Below, piece by piece: positions 28,171-38,289 of a DNA stretch of 41,103 nucleotides. The DNA lies in NCBI GenBank assembly GCA_029834535.1, contig JAQMWT010000558.1, positions 1 to 41,103 of the forward strand, written 5' to 3'. Made by a program: the position numbers and the translations under genes. Source of the stretch: Chrysophaeum taylorii. Lineage: Eukaryota; Sar; Pelagophyceae; Pelagomonadales; Pelagomonadaceae. How positions within the stretch are numbered: the stretch's first letter is position 1; every line of letters starts with the position of its first letter. The notes beneath the pieces were generated by a model, which was not told the DNA's origin, made no database searches, and worked only from the letters and a program-made list of their open reading frames with translations.

Positions 28171-29632
28171 ATGGGGTCACTCGTGGAGTTTTTCGCGGTG
28201 TATGGCCCCGGGAAGGTGGTGCCGGCAAGGACGGGTCGGCACGAGCCCGCGCTCATCCACAGCTACCCCGAGGACGTGCGCGGTTCGGTAAAGCCGGCGT
28301 CCCTCGCGTCGTTGTGCTTTCCGCACGGGGTTATGGTCGGGTCTGCGGAGCCGCACGCTTACGGGTTCGAGACTGTGCTGACCGACGGTGCGGGGGGCAA
28401 GCTGTACGCGGCGATCTTGGTGGTGCCGCGGCAGCTCGAGTCGTCGAGCCTGCGGCTGCCGCCGAGGAAAAGCGAGGACGGACCGCCCTCGTCGTCCTCC
28501 TCTTCGGTTTCGTCGGACGAGGCCGAGCCGTGGACGTCGACCGGGCTGTGCGTCGTGAGCCGGTTCGCTTTGCTCGCGCAGCACCGGACCTTTTTGACGC
28601 AGCTCGTGCGAATCTCCCGGAGCCGGCCGCCGTATCGGCTCGAGTCGTTCATAGCCGCGTACTGCCGCGAGACTCCGGTCCCGCCGCGGGGCGTGTGCCG
28701 GGTGCTGGTATCGCTCGGGGACGCCGTCCTCTGGCTGTCGCGGCCGCCGCCGAACGATTATCCCCACTGCGACGTCGCGAACTTCGAGTGTTTGTTCGAG
28801 GAGTGTCTCTCTGCCGAAAACGTGGTTCTCGTGTGGTCTCTCCTTTTGCTCGAGACGCGCGTCGTTCTCGCGTCGTCGCGAGTTCACAAGTTCGCGCGCG
28901 TCGCCCTCGCGCTCGTCGCGCTCCTCTTTCCCTTCGAGTGGCGCGGTGCCCTCGTGCCCGTGTGCCCCGACACGGCGGTCCTCGAGCTCATAGAGGCACC
29001 CGTGCCTTTTCTCGTCGGCGGTCTCGAGCCGTCGTATCTCGACTCGGTCCCTCCCGGCAGCAGGCCGCGCGACGTCGTCTTCGTCGACCTCGACCGCGAC
29101 GCCGTCCACTGCGATGCCATCGACGCCGTCACGGCGCTCCCCGCAAGAGACGAAGCCAAGCTCGTCCGACGTCTCCACGAGCTCGAGCAGCACAGGTGCG
29201 ACGACGAGGACCTCCGCGATACGCGCCAGCAGCAGCAGCAGCAAAGGGTCGGCCCTTGGAGCCGCGAGGAGGTCGTCGTCGTCGACGACGAGGCCTGCGC
29301 GGCGTCGCCCGTCGCGAAGAGAATCGGCCTCGAGGATCCCGTTCTCGAGTGGTCGAGCGCCGACGGCCTCCTCGTCCGCGACGCGGTCGTCGACGTTCCG
29401 TCCAACAACGATCTGGATTTTCCGCCGCAATTCGTTCGTAGGGGATCCTCGAGCGGCGCGGAAAAGAACAACGAAAACGAGGAGGAGGAGCTCCGCGCGC
29501 ACCGCGCGCACCGCGCGGCCGTCGCGGCCCGGGCGACCCGCGATCGCCGCGACGCCTTTCTCCGATTGCTCGCCAAGATCATGCTCGGCTACCGTGCCTA
29601 TCTCCACAAGCCGCAAGATCCGCACTCGGAGG

Positions 29633-29673
<41 letters not shown>

Positions 29674-31617
29674 GCGAGGAAGCGGCGACAAAACCCCGGC
29701 GACGAGAGCTCGTCGGAACCGGACGACGACACCTTTCGCAAATTGTCGGGCCTCGCCGCCGCCACCAAGGCTCTCCTCGGCGGACTCACGCAAAGACACG
29801 CGACCACGCACCTCCAGCATCTCAAGGGTCTGGACGTCGAAAGATTCGTCAACAGCAGAGAAACCGTCGCCCGCCAGTGGGTCGCGCAGCTCGTGTCGAC
29901 CCAGATGTTCGCGGCCTTCGTCAAAGAGGCGAACAAGCAGATCAACAACAACAACAACAACAACAACAACAACGAGGCGGCGCCAGCTCCTCCTCTTCCT
30001 AATAGTAGTAGTACCGGACCGCCGCCGCGATCTTCCGCGGACAGCGTCTTCGCGCAGCTCGCCTCGCCGACGAACCATCATCAGCGCGGCAGCGGCGCCG
30101 AGTCGGACCCGTCCTCGCCCCGGGACGACGGCGACGACTTCTTTTTTGGCAAATATTCTTCGGGCCGACGCGCGACGCTTTCCAACCCGTCGCGGCGCGA
30201 ACTCGCGACCGCGGCCGCGTCGACGGCTCGCGCGATACGCACGACCAGAGTTCACCTCGACGTGCCGTGGCGCGACGACGCGACGGCCACCGAGGCCTCG
30301 GACGCCCTCCTCTTCTTCGACGAGACCTGCAACGCCAAGCTCAACCGACACTCCCTCAAGCTCAAGCACCATCAGACCCCCTTCCTCGTCTCGACGCGCT
30401 GGCGCCACGTCGAAACCTACGTTACCCCCCCGCCCACCGGCCTGCCGTGCACCGAGGCGGCCTGCTCCCTCCTCTCGCTCAGAGCCGACGCCTACCCTTC
30501 GCGGCCCCGCTGCCTCCTCTTGCGCGGTTCGGACCACCACCACGCGGCGCGCCGTCGCAAGGCCCGACTCGCGCTCGCGCGCTTCTTCCGCGAACAAAAC
30601 GATAGCCGCTTTACTTCGGAGGACCCCGAGCTCGGGTCGCGCTGCGTCTCGGTCCAGTCCCGCGCGCGCGCGGCCTCGGCGCGACGGCGCCTCGGAAGGG
30701 CCCGCGCGGCTTCGAGACGCCTCCAGGCGATGCTCCGCGGCGCGGCGGTCCGCGCCGCGATGACGGCCGTCGTTTCCGCCGCGGCCGACGCCGTGCTCGA
30801 CGCGCTCGTCGACGCCTGGCACCGCCGCCGCGAGTCCCTCGTCCAGCGATCCCGCTGCGTCGCGACCACGAGCGCCGACGTTTTTGGCGCCCCCCCCTGC
30901 CTGGGCCTCGCCCTGCGCCTCGACGAGGCCCGCCGCGTGGGCGTCGGTTCCGTCGCGCTCGGCGAATCGCTCTCGCGGGTTCTTTCGCCCTTTCTAAAAA
31001 GGGGCGGCCTCCACGCGCGCCTCGCCTCGGCGACGACGAGCCGCGTCGCCGCCGCCGCGCTCCCCTCGACCTCCCCCCGCGTCCTCTGGCTGCGCCGCGG
31101 CTCCTCGAGTCCCACCGTCGACGGCGAAAACGCCGCCGCTAGAAGAAAAACACCCCAGAATCATCATCATCATCATCATCATCATAACAACAACCGGAAT
31201 GCTGCCTCGCGCGCCCTCGATTCGTGCCTCGTCTCGGACTCCCAGAAGAAAATCGACGACCCCCCCGGCGGCCGCGCGACCCCCCGAAACGCCGCCCCGA
31301 AATTCGAAGTCTACGACGCCGTCAAGGCGCTAGACCCCGCGAGCCGCGACATTTTCTACGAGACTTTTGGCATCACCGACGACAAGCGCCGCAAGCGCAA
31401 GCTCGCCAAGGCCGTATGGCATCGCCGCCAAGACGCCCTCGCCTCGGCCACAATCATCATCCAGTACCTCGACGCCGTCCCCGACGCGCCCTACACGGAC
31501 GCCGACCGACACCGCGACGCCCGCGTTCGCCGGGCCCTCCTCGCGGCATCCCGAGCCGGACTTGGCGCCCTCTACCGCGCCGACCGCCGTCAACTCGCAG
31601 ACCACCACTTTTCCTGA
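28171..31617 (+). CDS. DENN-domain protein, probable Rab guanine-nucleotide exchange factor
   Basis: From ATG 28171 the uninterrupted frame encodes 1148 residues. The uDENN part is seen at VEFFAVYGPGKVV (5-17) with SLCFPHGVMV. The core DENN follows: GLCVVSRFALLAQHRTFLTQ, then LLLLETRVVLASSRVHKFAR and PFEWRGALVPVCPD with IEAPVPFLVGGLEPSYLD at about 290, the strongest signature. dDENN-like helices follow (FVDLDRDAVHCDAIDAV). DENN proteins activate Rab GTPases in vesicle traffic. The middle holds poly-Gln (29634-29673) and poly-Asn (29942-29972) from CAA and AAC tracts. The C-terminal third is Arg/Ala-rich, with poly-His at 31159-31186, and ends in a helical segment (EVYDAVKALDPASRDIFYET). The ATG follows an A-run; start context is unusual but the only Met before the domain. 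Confidence 0.85.
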
Positions 31618-32715
31618 TGGATGGATGGATGGAGGAAAGGGTCTCTTTTTTTGGCGCGTCGAGCTCGTCCTTCTTCTGATGATTTTATTCGCCGCCTCCT
31701 CCTCCTTTGATGACGTGATGATGTACGCGCGTGGCCACTCACTCACTCACTCACTCACTCACTCCCTGGACGGACCACTATAATATCATGCCCGACTCTA
31801 GCTAACAACGAACCAGGTACAATGTGGTCGGTCCTTGGTGGTCGGTCGGGTGATGGATGGCACACGAGTATTAGTTTATTTTCGGCCTGCCCTTCTCCCT
31901 CTTCTTCTACTTGGTCTCCTTCTTTTGCGGACGGAGAAAGGGGGTGCGCGAGACTTCTTCAGGATGGCCGTGGATGCCTGGTCCCGAAGACCCGGCGCAC
32001 ATACGAACGAAGGAAGGACCCCCTGGTGGATTTGGTTTTGGTTTTGGTTTTGGTTTGGGAGGGATGGCCCGAGATAAGACTACGTAGGAGGAGGAGAAGA
32101 AGAAGAAGAAGCGCGAACAAACGAACGAGACGGGCGCACAAGGTAGGTGGGTGGGAGGTACTTACGCACAGAAAAAAATCAATCAATCAATCAATCAATC
32201 ACTCGCCAACTTAGTCGCGCAAGGCAGTAGGACTCGTCTCAGTGTCTGTCGTGAGCGCTCGTCCCTTTTTTTTTTGTGGGAAAACAAGGTGATCCGGGTC
32301 GAGGTCGGGCGCGAGAGAGTCTGGCCGGGAAGGGGGTTCGGGCGTCTTTTGAAGCGCGACGAAGAAGAGAAGAAAAGAAAGGAAAATAAAAGAAAGGAAA
32401 GGAAAGGAAAGGAAAGGAAAGGAAAGGAAACACACACGAGGAGGGAGGGGGGAGGGGGTTCGGTCTGCCTGTCTGTCTAAGGGGCGGGGATCTCAAGGAG
32501 GCGAGGTGAGGGAGGCGCCTCGACTTGGAGGCAAAGGAAAGAAAGGGGTGAAAACATAAAATGCAAGGTCGGAGGGAAGGGGTCGGGCGGGTAATAAGCA
32601 CACCTCTCCTCCTACGCACATCATCATCATCATCATCATCATCAAAGACGTCGATTGCACCATCCCAAGCATCATCATCCGGGGCATCGCGAGTCGGCGC
32701 CGGCTCGGTTCGCGA
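31618..32715. repeat. Intergenic region packed with simple repeats
   Basis: No gene is supported over about 1.1 kb. It holds GGAT repeats (31617-31635), CTCA repeats (31737-31764), GGTTTT repeats (about 32033-32060), GAA/GAG-rich tract (32090-32115), CAAT repeats (about 32177-32202), GGAAA repeats (about 32377-32428), and CAT repeats (32619-32644). Two converging genes end on either side, so this serves as their shared 3' flank. Confidence 0.85.
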
Positions 32716-34532
32716 TCAGAAGCCGGCGTAGTAGCCGCCCTGTTGTTGCTGCATTTGATGCATTTGTTGGAGTTGTTGTTGGTACTCCTGCTGGTTGTAC
32801 TGGCCGTAGTTGTCGAGCTGCTGCATGTGCTGCTGCTGCATGGCCTGTTGCTGCTGGATGGCGTAGTCGTGCTGGTTGGAGCCGGCCGACGAGGCGAGGC
32901 CGTAGTTCGAAGTCGGGAGGGATCCGCCGCCCATCTTGACCTGGATGAGGTACTGGGCCATTTGGATCTGATCGGGAGTTCCGGTGACGGTGACGAGTCG
33001 CATGGGCATGCCGGGGACCGACTGGGCGATGTCGACCTTGGCGCCCGACATCTGCCGTATTTGATTGATCGTCGAGCCGCCGCGGCCGATGACCGCGCCC
33101 ATCGACTCGTTGGGAACCTGGAACTGCACGGGCATCGCGCCCGGGGGGAGGGGGGGCTGGATTTGCTGGGAAGAGCCGCCCATGCCGGCCTGGGGCACGC
33201 CGCCGCCGTAGACGCCGACGACCGTCGGGTCGGGCGCGCGCGCCGAGCCCGCGGGCGTCTCCTCGAGCTTGTGGACGACGAGCGTGAAGGCCTGACGAAA
33301 GGAGTTTATGAGTTTAAACGACGCGAAGAAATCGAAGAGGGCCGGGCCGCCTCGCCTGCATGACTTTGTCGATGGTGCCCGAGACGACGCATTTCCGGAC
33401 GTCGGGATCGGTCGAGACGACGTCCTCGGGCGCGCCGACCTTGACGGTCGCGCCCGACTCCTGCCGAACGCGATTGATCGACGCGCCCGAGCGGCCTATC
33501 AAGCCGCCCGTCTTGTTGCGCGGCACGAGGAGCGTCGTCTCGATGCTGCGGGAGGGTGAGGCGTCACACGATGCCACGCACTCGCAGCGAGGCGTGCGGC
33601 ACGGCGAGGTCGATGCCGCCCATCGGCTGGGCCGAGGCCGCGAGGTGTTGGAGGACCATCGAGAAAGCCGCGTAGACGGCCCCGAAGTCCCCGGCGAACG
33701 TGACGACGCGCTCCGAGGTCGCCTAACGTCGACGTCGTCGTCGTTTTTTTTTTCAAAAAACATATTCTTCTTCTTCTTCTTCTTCTTACCGTGCCCGACT
33801 CGGAGATGTCGAGGGTCGCCTTGCTCGTCTCGCGGACGTGATTTATCATCGCGCCGCCCTTGCCGATGACGACGCCGATCCTCGCGTTGGGCAAGAGAAG
33901 CTTGGCCTCGATGGTCCGGTCGCCCAGCGCGGCCATGGTGTACTGCGCCATGGGCGACATGGCCATGGGCATGGGCGCGTGCTGCCTGTGCGCGCCGACG
34001 TCGGGCGCCGGCGTCAGCGCGCCCGACGCGACCGCCGCCGAGAGCGCCGAGACGGCCGTGTCGGCCGCCGACGCCGAGACGCCCTCGCTCGAGTAGTCGC
34101 CTAAGAAAAAAAACAACTGTTGTCGCGTTGCAGGCACAAAAGGACGCGACGCGCCTCGCTCGGGAGCCCTTTCTTCGGGGCTGCTCCTCGCTGCCCGTTG
34201 GTCCTCCTCTCCTACCAACGTTTGGCCCATCGCCGCCCCGCCGAGCTGCCTGACGACGGGAGGTAACGTAACGACGACGCAACCAAAGGAATACGCAACG
34301 ACGCACTCCGCTCCGTCCTCGACGGGGCTCGTCTCCAGTTTTCCTTCGTCCGCCGTTGTCGTCTGCAACGGACGACGACGACGATGGATCACACACGCAT
34401 AATACACACCAAACGACGCACGATGTGAGTTTTTCGCTTTTTCGGTTTCGGTTCCGAGACTTCCTCGGGCTTTGGTTCGGCGTAATGAACCGTTGTTGTT
34501 GTTGTTGTTGTTGTGGTGCCCTCGGAGCTCAT
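32716..34532 (-). CDS. Three-KH-domain RNA-binding protein (poly(C)-binding/Nova-like), five exons
   Basis: Model on minus: 34532-34422, 34362-33790, 33722-33586, 33545-33356, 33291-32716; 528 residues, all phases consistent. KH1: IEAKLLLPNARIGVVIGKGG then, across an intron, ATSERVVTFAGDFGAVYAAF. KH2: IETTLLVPRNKTGGLIGRSG, finishing across another intron as VMQ-AFTLVVHKLEE. KH3: VQFQVPNESMGAVIGRGGST. Each has the GxxG loop (GKGG, GRSG, GRGG) that holds RNA bases. The C-terminus is Gln/Met-rich and prion-like. Exon 1 (MSSEGTTT..., KPKKRKTHI) carries a basic nuclear-type signal. Such proteins control splicing, stability or translation of mRNA. Two introns (33585-33546 and 33355-33292) begin with GC instead of GT. 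The stretch 34240-34110 could hide another intron. Confidence 0.85.
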
Positions 34533-34628
34533 TTACCAGCCACAGAGCCACCGAGCGCTCCCATCGCCCGCTTTCTTTTTGGGCCGCTAGGAGAACGTTC
34601 TGACACCCACCCTAAACCCTAGTCTCTG

Positions 34629-36140
34629 ATGAAGATCTTCGTCAGCCTCGACGACGACGACGGCAAGAAGCCGTTCGTCCTCGCGATGACCCTCGCCGAA
34701 ACGACGTGGGCCTCGAGGCCCGTGTGGCGGCTGGGGCGGGCGTTTTCGAAGAAACTCGTCCCCCCCGAGCCCGTCTCGCTGTTCCTCGAGGGGGCGGAGC
34801 TGCTAGGGTCGGCGCCGGTCGGGGTCGCCCTCCGCGACGGCGCCCAGGTCGTCGCGAAGCGAAGCGAGGCACTTGCGGAGCTCGAGGCCGCCTCGCTTCT
34901 CCGCGCCTTGAGCAATAATCCCGCCGAGGCGGGTCGAAGGGCAGCAGATCGCGCGACCGCGGCCCTTCGCGTCGGCGACTTCAACGAAGCGCTCGCCGTC
35001 GCCGACGCCGCCATCGCTCGGTGCTGCTGCTGCTTGGTCGAAAACTCGTCCCCCGAAGAAACCAAGGAAGGCGGCCGCGAGCTCGGTCTGGCGCTCTGCT
35101 TCGCGCGTGCCGCCGCCCTCGACGGCCTCGGGAAGCCCGCCGCGACCGCGTACCGTGTCGCGCGCCGGCTCTGCGATGCGCGCTCGGACCAATGGGGGAC
35201 GATTTCCCACAACTTGGTGCTGGTTCTCGCGCGGCACGACGACCGCGCGGTAGCCCTCGACGTCGCGAAAGAGGTCGCTTCGCGGCGACCCGAGAGCGCG
35301 GACGCGGCCTACGACGTCGCGACGCTCGCGACTAGCCTCGGCCGCTACGACGAGGCCAGGACCGCCTTCCGCGCCGCGCTCCGCGCCGACCCCACGCACG
35401 CCCCCTCCTACGTCGGCCTCATCGCTGCGACCGAGGATAATACGGCCGAAGCGGTCGCCGCGGCGGCGATACGGAACGACGTCGCGTGGTCCGACCCGCG
35501 ACAAAGACCCCAGTTCTGGTTCCCGGGCCTCCGGGCGACCCCCTGGTGGGATCCCGCGCTCTTTTGGTTCGTCCCCTACCTCGAGCGCAACGTCGGCACC
35601 ATTCGCGCCGAGTGGCTCGCGGCAAACCGACCGGGCCGCGAGGTCGGCGATCGCGCCGGTTTTGCCCACGACGGCACTCTCAAGCTCCGGGGCTCGTGGA
35701 CCGAACACGTCTTCTTCCCCCCATCATCAACGCCCCTCTTCCCCGAAACCAAAAAAATCCTCGACCGGATAACCGAAGCGACCGGCGCCGCCCAAATCGG
35801 GTGCGGCGAGACGCTCTTCTCCACGCTCGCGCCCGGCACTCGCCTGCGCCCGCATTGCGGCAGCACCAACGCGAGACTCACGCTCCACCTCGGGGTCGTC
35901 GTCCCCGCCGGGGACCTCACCACCATCACCTGCGGCGGCGAGACGCGCCGCTGGGTCCAGGACAAGGCTATCGTCTTCGACGACTCCTTCGAGCACGAGG
36001 TTTCCCACAACGCCGACACCCCGAGGACCGTCCTCCTCATGAACTTCTGGCACCCCCAGATCCCCCCCAACCTGCGACGAGACCCCAACTGGCGATCCCA
36101 AGCGAAACACGGTGCCCTCCTCCAAACCTACATCTACTAA
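34629..36140 (+). CDS. TPR plus aspartyl/asparaginyl beta-hydroxylase-like dioxygenase
   Basis: From ATG 34629, 503 residues. The first 77 (MKIFVSLDDDDGKKPFVLAM to GAQVVAKR) look like a ubiquitin-like beta-grasp. Residues 100-275 are TPR-like (AADRATAALRVGDFNEALAV, YDVATLATSLGRYDEARTAF). The C-terminal part is the Asp/Asn hydroxylase domain: GLRATPWWDPALFW near 300 (PWWD is typical), RLRPHCGSTNARLTLHLGV near 400 with the first iron-binding His, and FDDSFEHEVSHNADTPRTVL near 450 with the second. This family uses iron and 2-oxoglutarate to hydroxylate Asp or Asn side chains, often in EGF-like or ankyrin repeats. There is no membrane anchor, so it is probably cytosolic. It starts 96 bases from the divergent KH gene. 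Confidence 0.8.
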   Translation: MKIFVSLDDDDGKKPFVLAMTLAETTWASRPVWRLGRAFSKKLVPPEPVSLFLEGAELLGSAPVGVALRDGAQVVAKRSEALAELEAASLLRALSNNPAEAGRRAADRATAALRVGDFNEALAVADAAIARCCCCLVENSSPEETKEGGRELGLALCFARAAALDGLGKPAATAYRVARRLCDARSDQWGTISHNLVLVLARHDDRAVALDVAKEVASRRPESADAAYDVATLATSLGRYDEARTAFRAALRADPTHAPSYVGLIAATEDNTAEAVAAAAIRNDVAWSDPRQRPQFWFPGLRATPWWDPALFWFVPYLERNVGTIRAEWLAANRPGREVGDRAGFAHDGTLKLRGSWTEHVFFPPSSTPLFPETKKILDRITEATGAAQIGCGETLFSTLAPGTRLRPHCGSTNARLTLHLGVVVPAGDLTTITCGGETRRWVQDKAIVFDDSFEHEVSHNADTPRTVLLMNFWHPQIPPNLRRDPNWRSQAKHGALLQTYIY

Positions 36141-36201
36141 ATTTCAAACTTCAACAAGTTGACCATAATTCATTCATTTCTTCTTCGCGTCTTGGGAGTT
36201 G

Positions 36202-37416
36202 ATGTTGTTGTTGTTTGCAGCCACCTGGGGCGCCTTCGCCCTGCGCCCCCCCGCCGCGCCGCTCGGAAGGCCCTCGGTGGTGCGGCTGCGCGCCCTCACG
36301 GAAGAGCCCCCTACCACGACGAAGGAACAAGTCTCGTTGGACTCCTCGTCCAAGGAGTACTACATCGAATCACCTTTCTACCTCGACGGCGAAAGACCCA
36401 TGTCCGCGTGGGCCCTCGCTGCGGCGAACTTCCTGCGCCAGGGCGCCACGCTCCTGCTCCAGCTCGGCGAGGGCCTGGGACTCGTTCCCCCGGATCCGAC
36501 GCGGCCGCCCGAGTGCCTGCGTCTCGTGCTCGAGAACGACGACGTCGCCGCCGCCGAAAAACGCAGAGAGCAGGCAGGCGGCCGCGTCGAGGCGCACCCC
36601 GTCTCCCGCTACCTCTACGATATCGGGTGCCTGCTCCTCGACAACCTCTTCGAAAACCGTCCGATCCAACGTTTCTGGTTTCTCGAAGTCGTCGCGAGGA
36701 TACCCTACTTCTCCTACGTCTCCGTGCTCCACCTCTACGAGTCCCTCGGCTGGTGGCGCGCCTGCGAACTCCGAAAGGTCCACAACGCCGAGGAGTGGAA
36801 CGAACTCCATCACCTCCTCGTAATGGAAGCTCTGGGCGGCAACGCCCGATGGTCCGACAGATTCCTCGGATACCACACGGCCATCTTGTACTACTGGGCT
36901 CTCGTCCTCGTCTACTTCTGCTCGCCGAGAATCGCCTACCAGTTCATGGAACTCCTCGAGGCCCACGCGGTCGACACCTACTCCACCTTCGTCGCCTCGA
37001 ACCGCGCGCGCCTCGCTCGGCTCCCCGCTCCTAAAGTCGCCTGCTCCTATTACGTCACCGGCGACCTCTACCTCTTTGACGACTTCCAGCTCCTCAAGCC
37101 ACCCGGCTCCCGCCGACCCCCCTGCGACACCCTCCTCGACGTCTTCGTCAACATCTGCGAAGACGAGGGCGAGCACGTCAAGACCATGCGGGCCTGCCAG
37201 GACTACGCTTCCTTCGGCAAGGGGATCGTCAGCCCCCACCTCGCCGCCGCCTCTTCCTCCTCCGCAAACAACAACCCCGTGGGGGAACACCCACCGCCCA
37301 ATGACGACGACCAGGCGGCCTACGTAGTCGACGAGGAAGACGAAAACGACGGAACGAGCCGCCGCCGCCGCCGCCGCCGCTGGAAGGAGTGGGCCGCCGA
37401 CATTAACGTCTTCTAA
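36202..37416 (+). CDS. PTOX: Plastid terminal oxidase (alternative oxidase family)
   Basis: Plastid terminal oxidase moves electrons from plastoquinol to oxygen at the thylakoid, relieving over-reduction and supporting carotenoid synthesis. From ATG 36202 the protein has 404 residues. The leader MLLLFAATWGAFALRPP matches an ochrophyte signal peptide with an AF cleavage site. Diiron motifs are FWFLEVVARIPYFSYVSVLH (158-177, Glu162), EEWNELHHLLVMEALGG (197-213, Glu201 and His204), ELLEAHAVDTYSTF (250-263, Glu253) and NICEDEGEHVKTM (317-329). RIPYF and the long insert before the last motif favour PTOX over mitochondrial AOX. The C-terminus is acidic with an Arg8 run. It follows the hydroxylase gene after only 61 bases. 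Confidence 0.9.
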   Translation: MLLLFAATWGAFALRPPAAPLGRPSVVRLRALTEEPPTTTKEQVSLDSSSKEYYIESPFYLDGERPMSAWALAAANFLRQGATLLLQLGEGLGLVPPDPTRPPECLRLVLENDDVAAAEKRREQAGGRVEAHPVSRYLYDIGCLLLDNLFENRPIQRFWFLEVVARIPYFSYVSVLHLYESLGWWRACELRKVHNAEEWNELHHLLVMEALGGNARWSDRFLGYHTAILYYWALVLVYFCSPRIAYQFMELLEAHAVDTYSTFVASNRARLARLPAPKVACSYYVTGDLYLFDDFQLLKPPGSRRPPCDTLLDVFVNICEDEGEHVKTMRACQDYASFGKGIVSPHLAAASSSSANNNPVGEHPPPNDDDQAAYVVDEEDENDGTSRRRRRRRWKEWAADINVF

Positions 37417-38289
37417 CCGGCCGACCGACCGGCTGTCGTCGTCGCACCATCCTCCTCCTCCGAGGCCTCGGGAGCGTCTTTTTATTTGCCTCTCTCCTAC
37501 TCTCGACCGCCTGTTGCCTGCCCGCCCGCCCGGGGGAATCACTCCAGGATATCCACCATAATCGAAGACGCCATGGTCGCGAATTGCAGTTCGCAAACCT
37601 TCTTCGTTCAGCCGCTGCATCACCTCGTGAGCTCGCCGCCGGTCTCGTCATTTCTCCCCGTGTTATCTCGCCGTGCGACGTCGCGGTTCGATGCTTGCGC
37701 CTGGAGACCTCTAGAATTGTTGAAGTCCCGTCAACTCGACGGGACGCACCTTTTTTTTTTTAAGAGTGCTGTGGCGGTTACTACAGCTTTATTATGTGGC
37801 GAGAAGTGTATGGTCCAAATAGGCTATAATCAGCCGGAGAAGCCGCCCAAACACACTTGTATACTTCTATAAGTGCGACTGTTTCTCGCGCCTCGGACCG
37901 TCACGGCGTCCGAAGCTGTCGAAGCGCCAGATGACGCGCTCCCTCGTTTCGTGTCGACAGCCTTCTCCGACTCCCACGGTAGCGGTAGCAACGATAGCGC
38001 TCCCAAATAGGACGGGGCCGGCGACGACGGCGGCGGCGGCGATGGTGGAATAATAAGTGACTCCTCGAAGGTCTACGGCTGCGGCCGCGTAGAGGCCATC
38101 ATCGGCTAACGAACAAAAGTTGGCGGTGGTTCCCTGAATTATTATTATTAATCGGCCAACGGTACGGCGACCGACAGACGCGCGGCCTAAGAGCCGCGCT
38201 TTCCCGTTGGCGCGCTGCCCCCGGTCTCCTTTTTGCGGCCTAGGAGGCAGCAAATAGCTCTGGTGGTGGTTCGGCGGTGGGAAATAAAT
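37417..38289. other. Intergenic; one weak candidate exon on minus
   Basis: No supported gene. On the minus strand from about 38130 to 37867 a frame follows a TAATAATTCAG acceptor-like site and contains one hydrophobic stretch (TIAAAAVVAGPVLFGSAIVA) before ending REKQSHL. This could be the last exon of a small membrane protein, but its upstream exon would have to lie in or beyond the Helitron copy. Treat as unproven. Confidence 0.3.

Noticed and set aside
28177..30822. 881-codon open frame on the minus strand
   Set aside because: It lies entirely antisense to the DENN gene, which has clear domain signatures; it is a by-product of GC-rich codon use.
36370..37623. 417-codon open frame on the minus strand
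   Set aside because: Antisense to the plastid terminal oxidase gene; no domain recognised.
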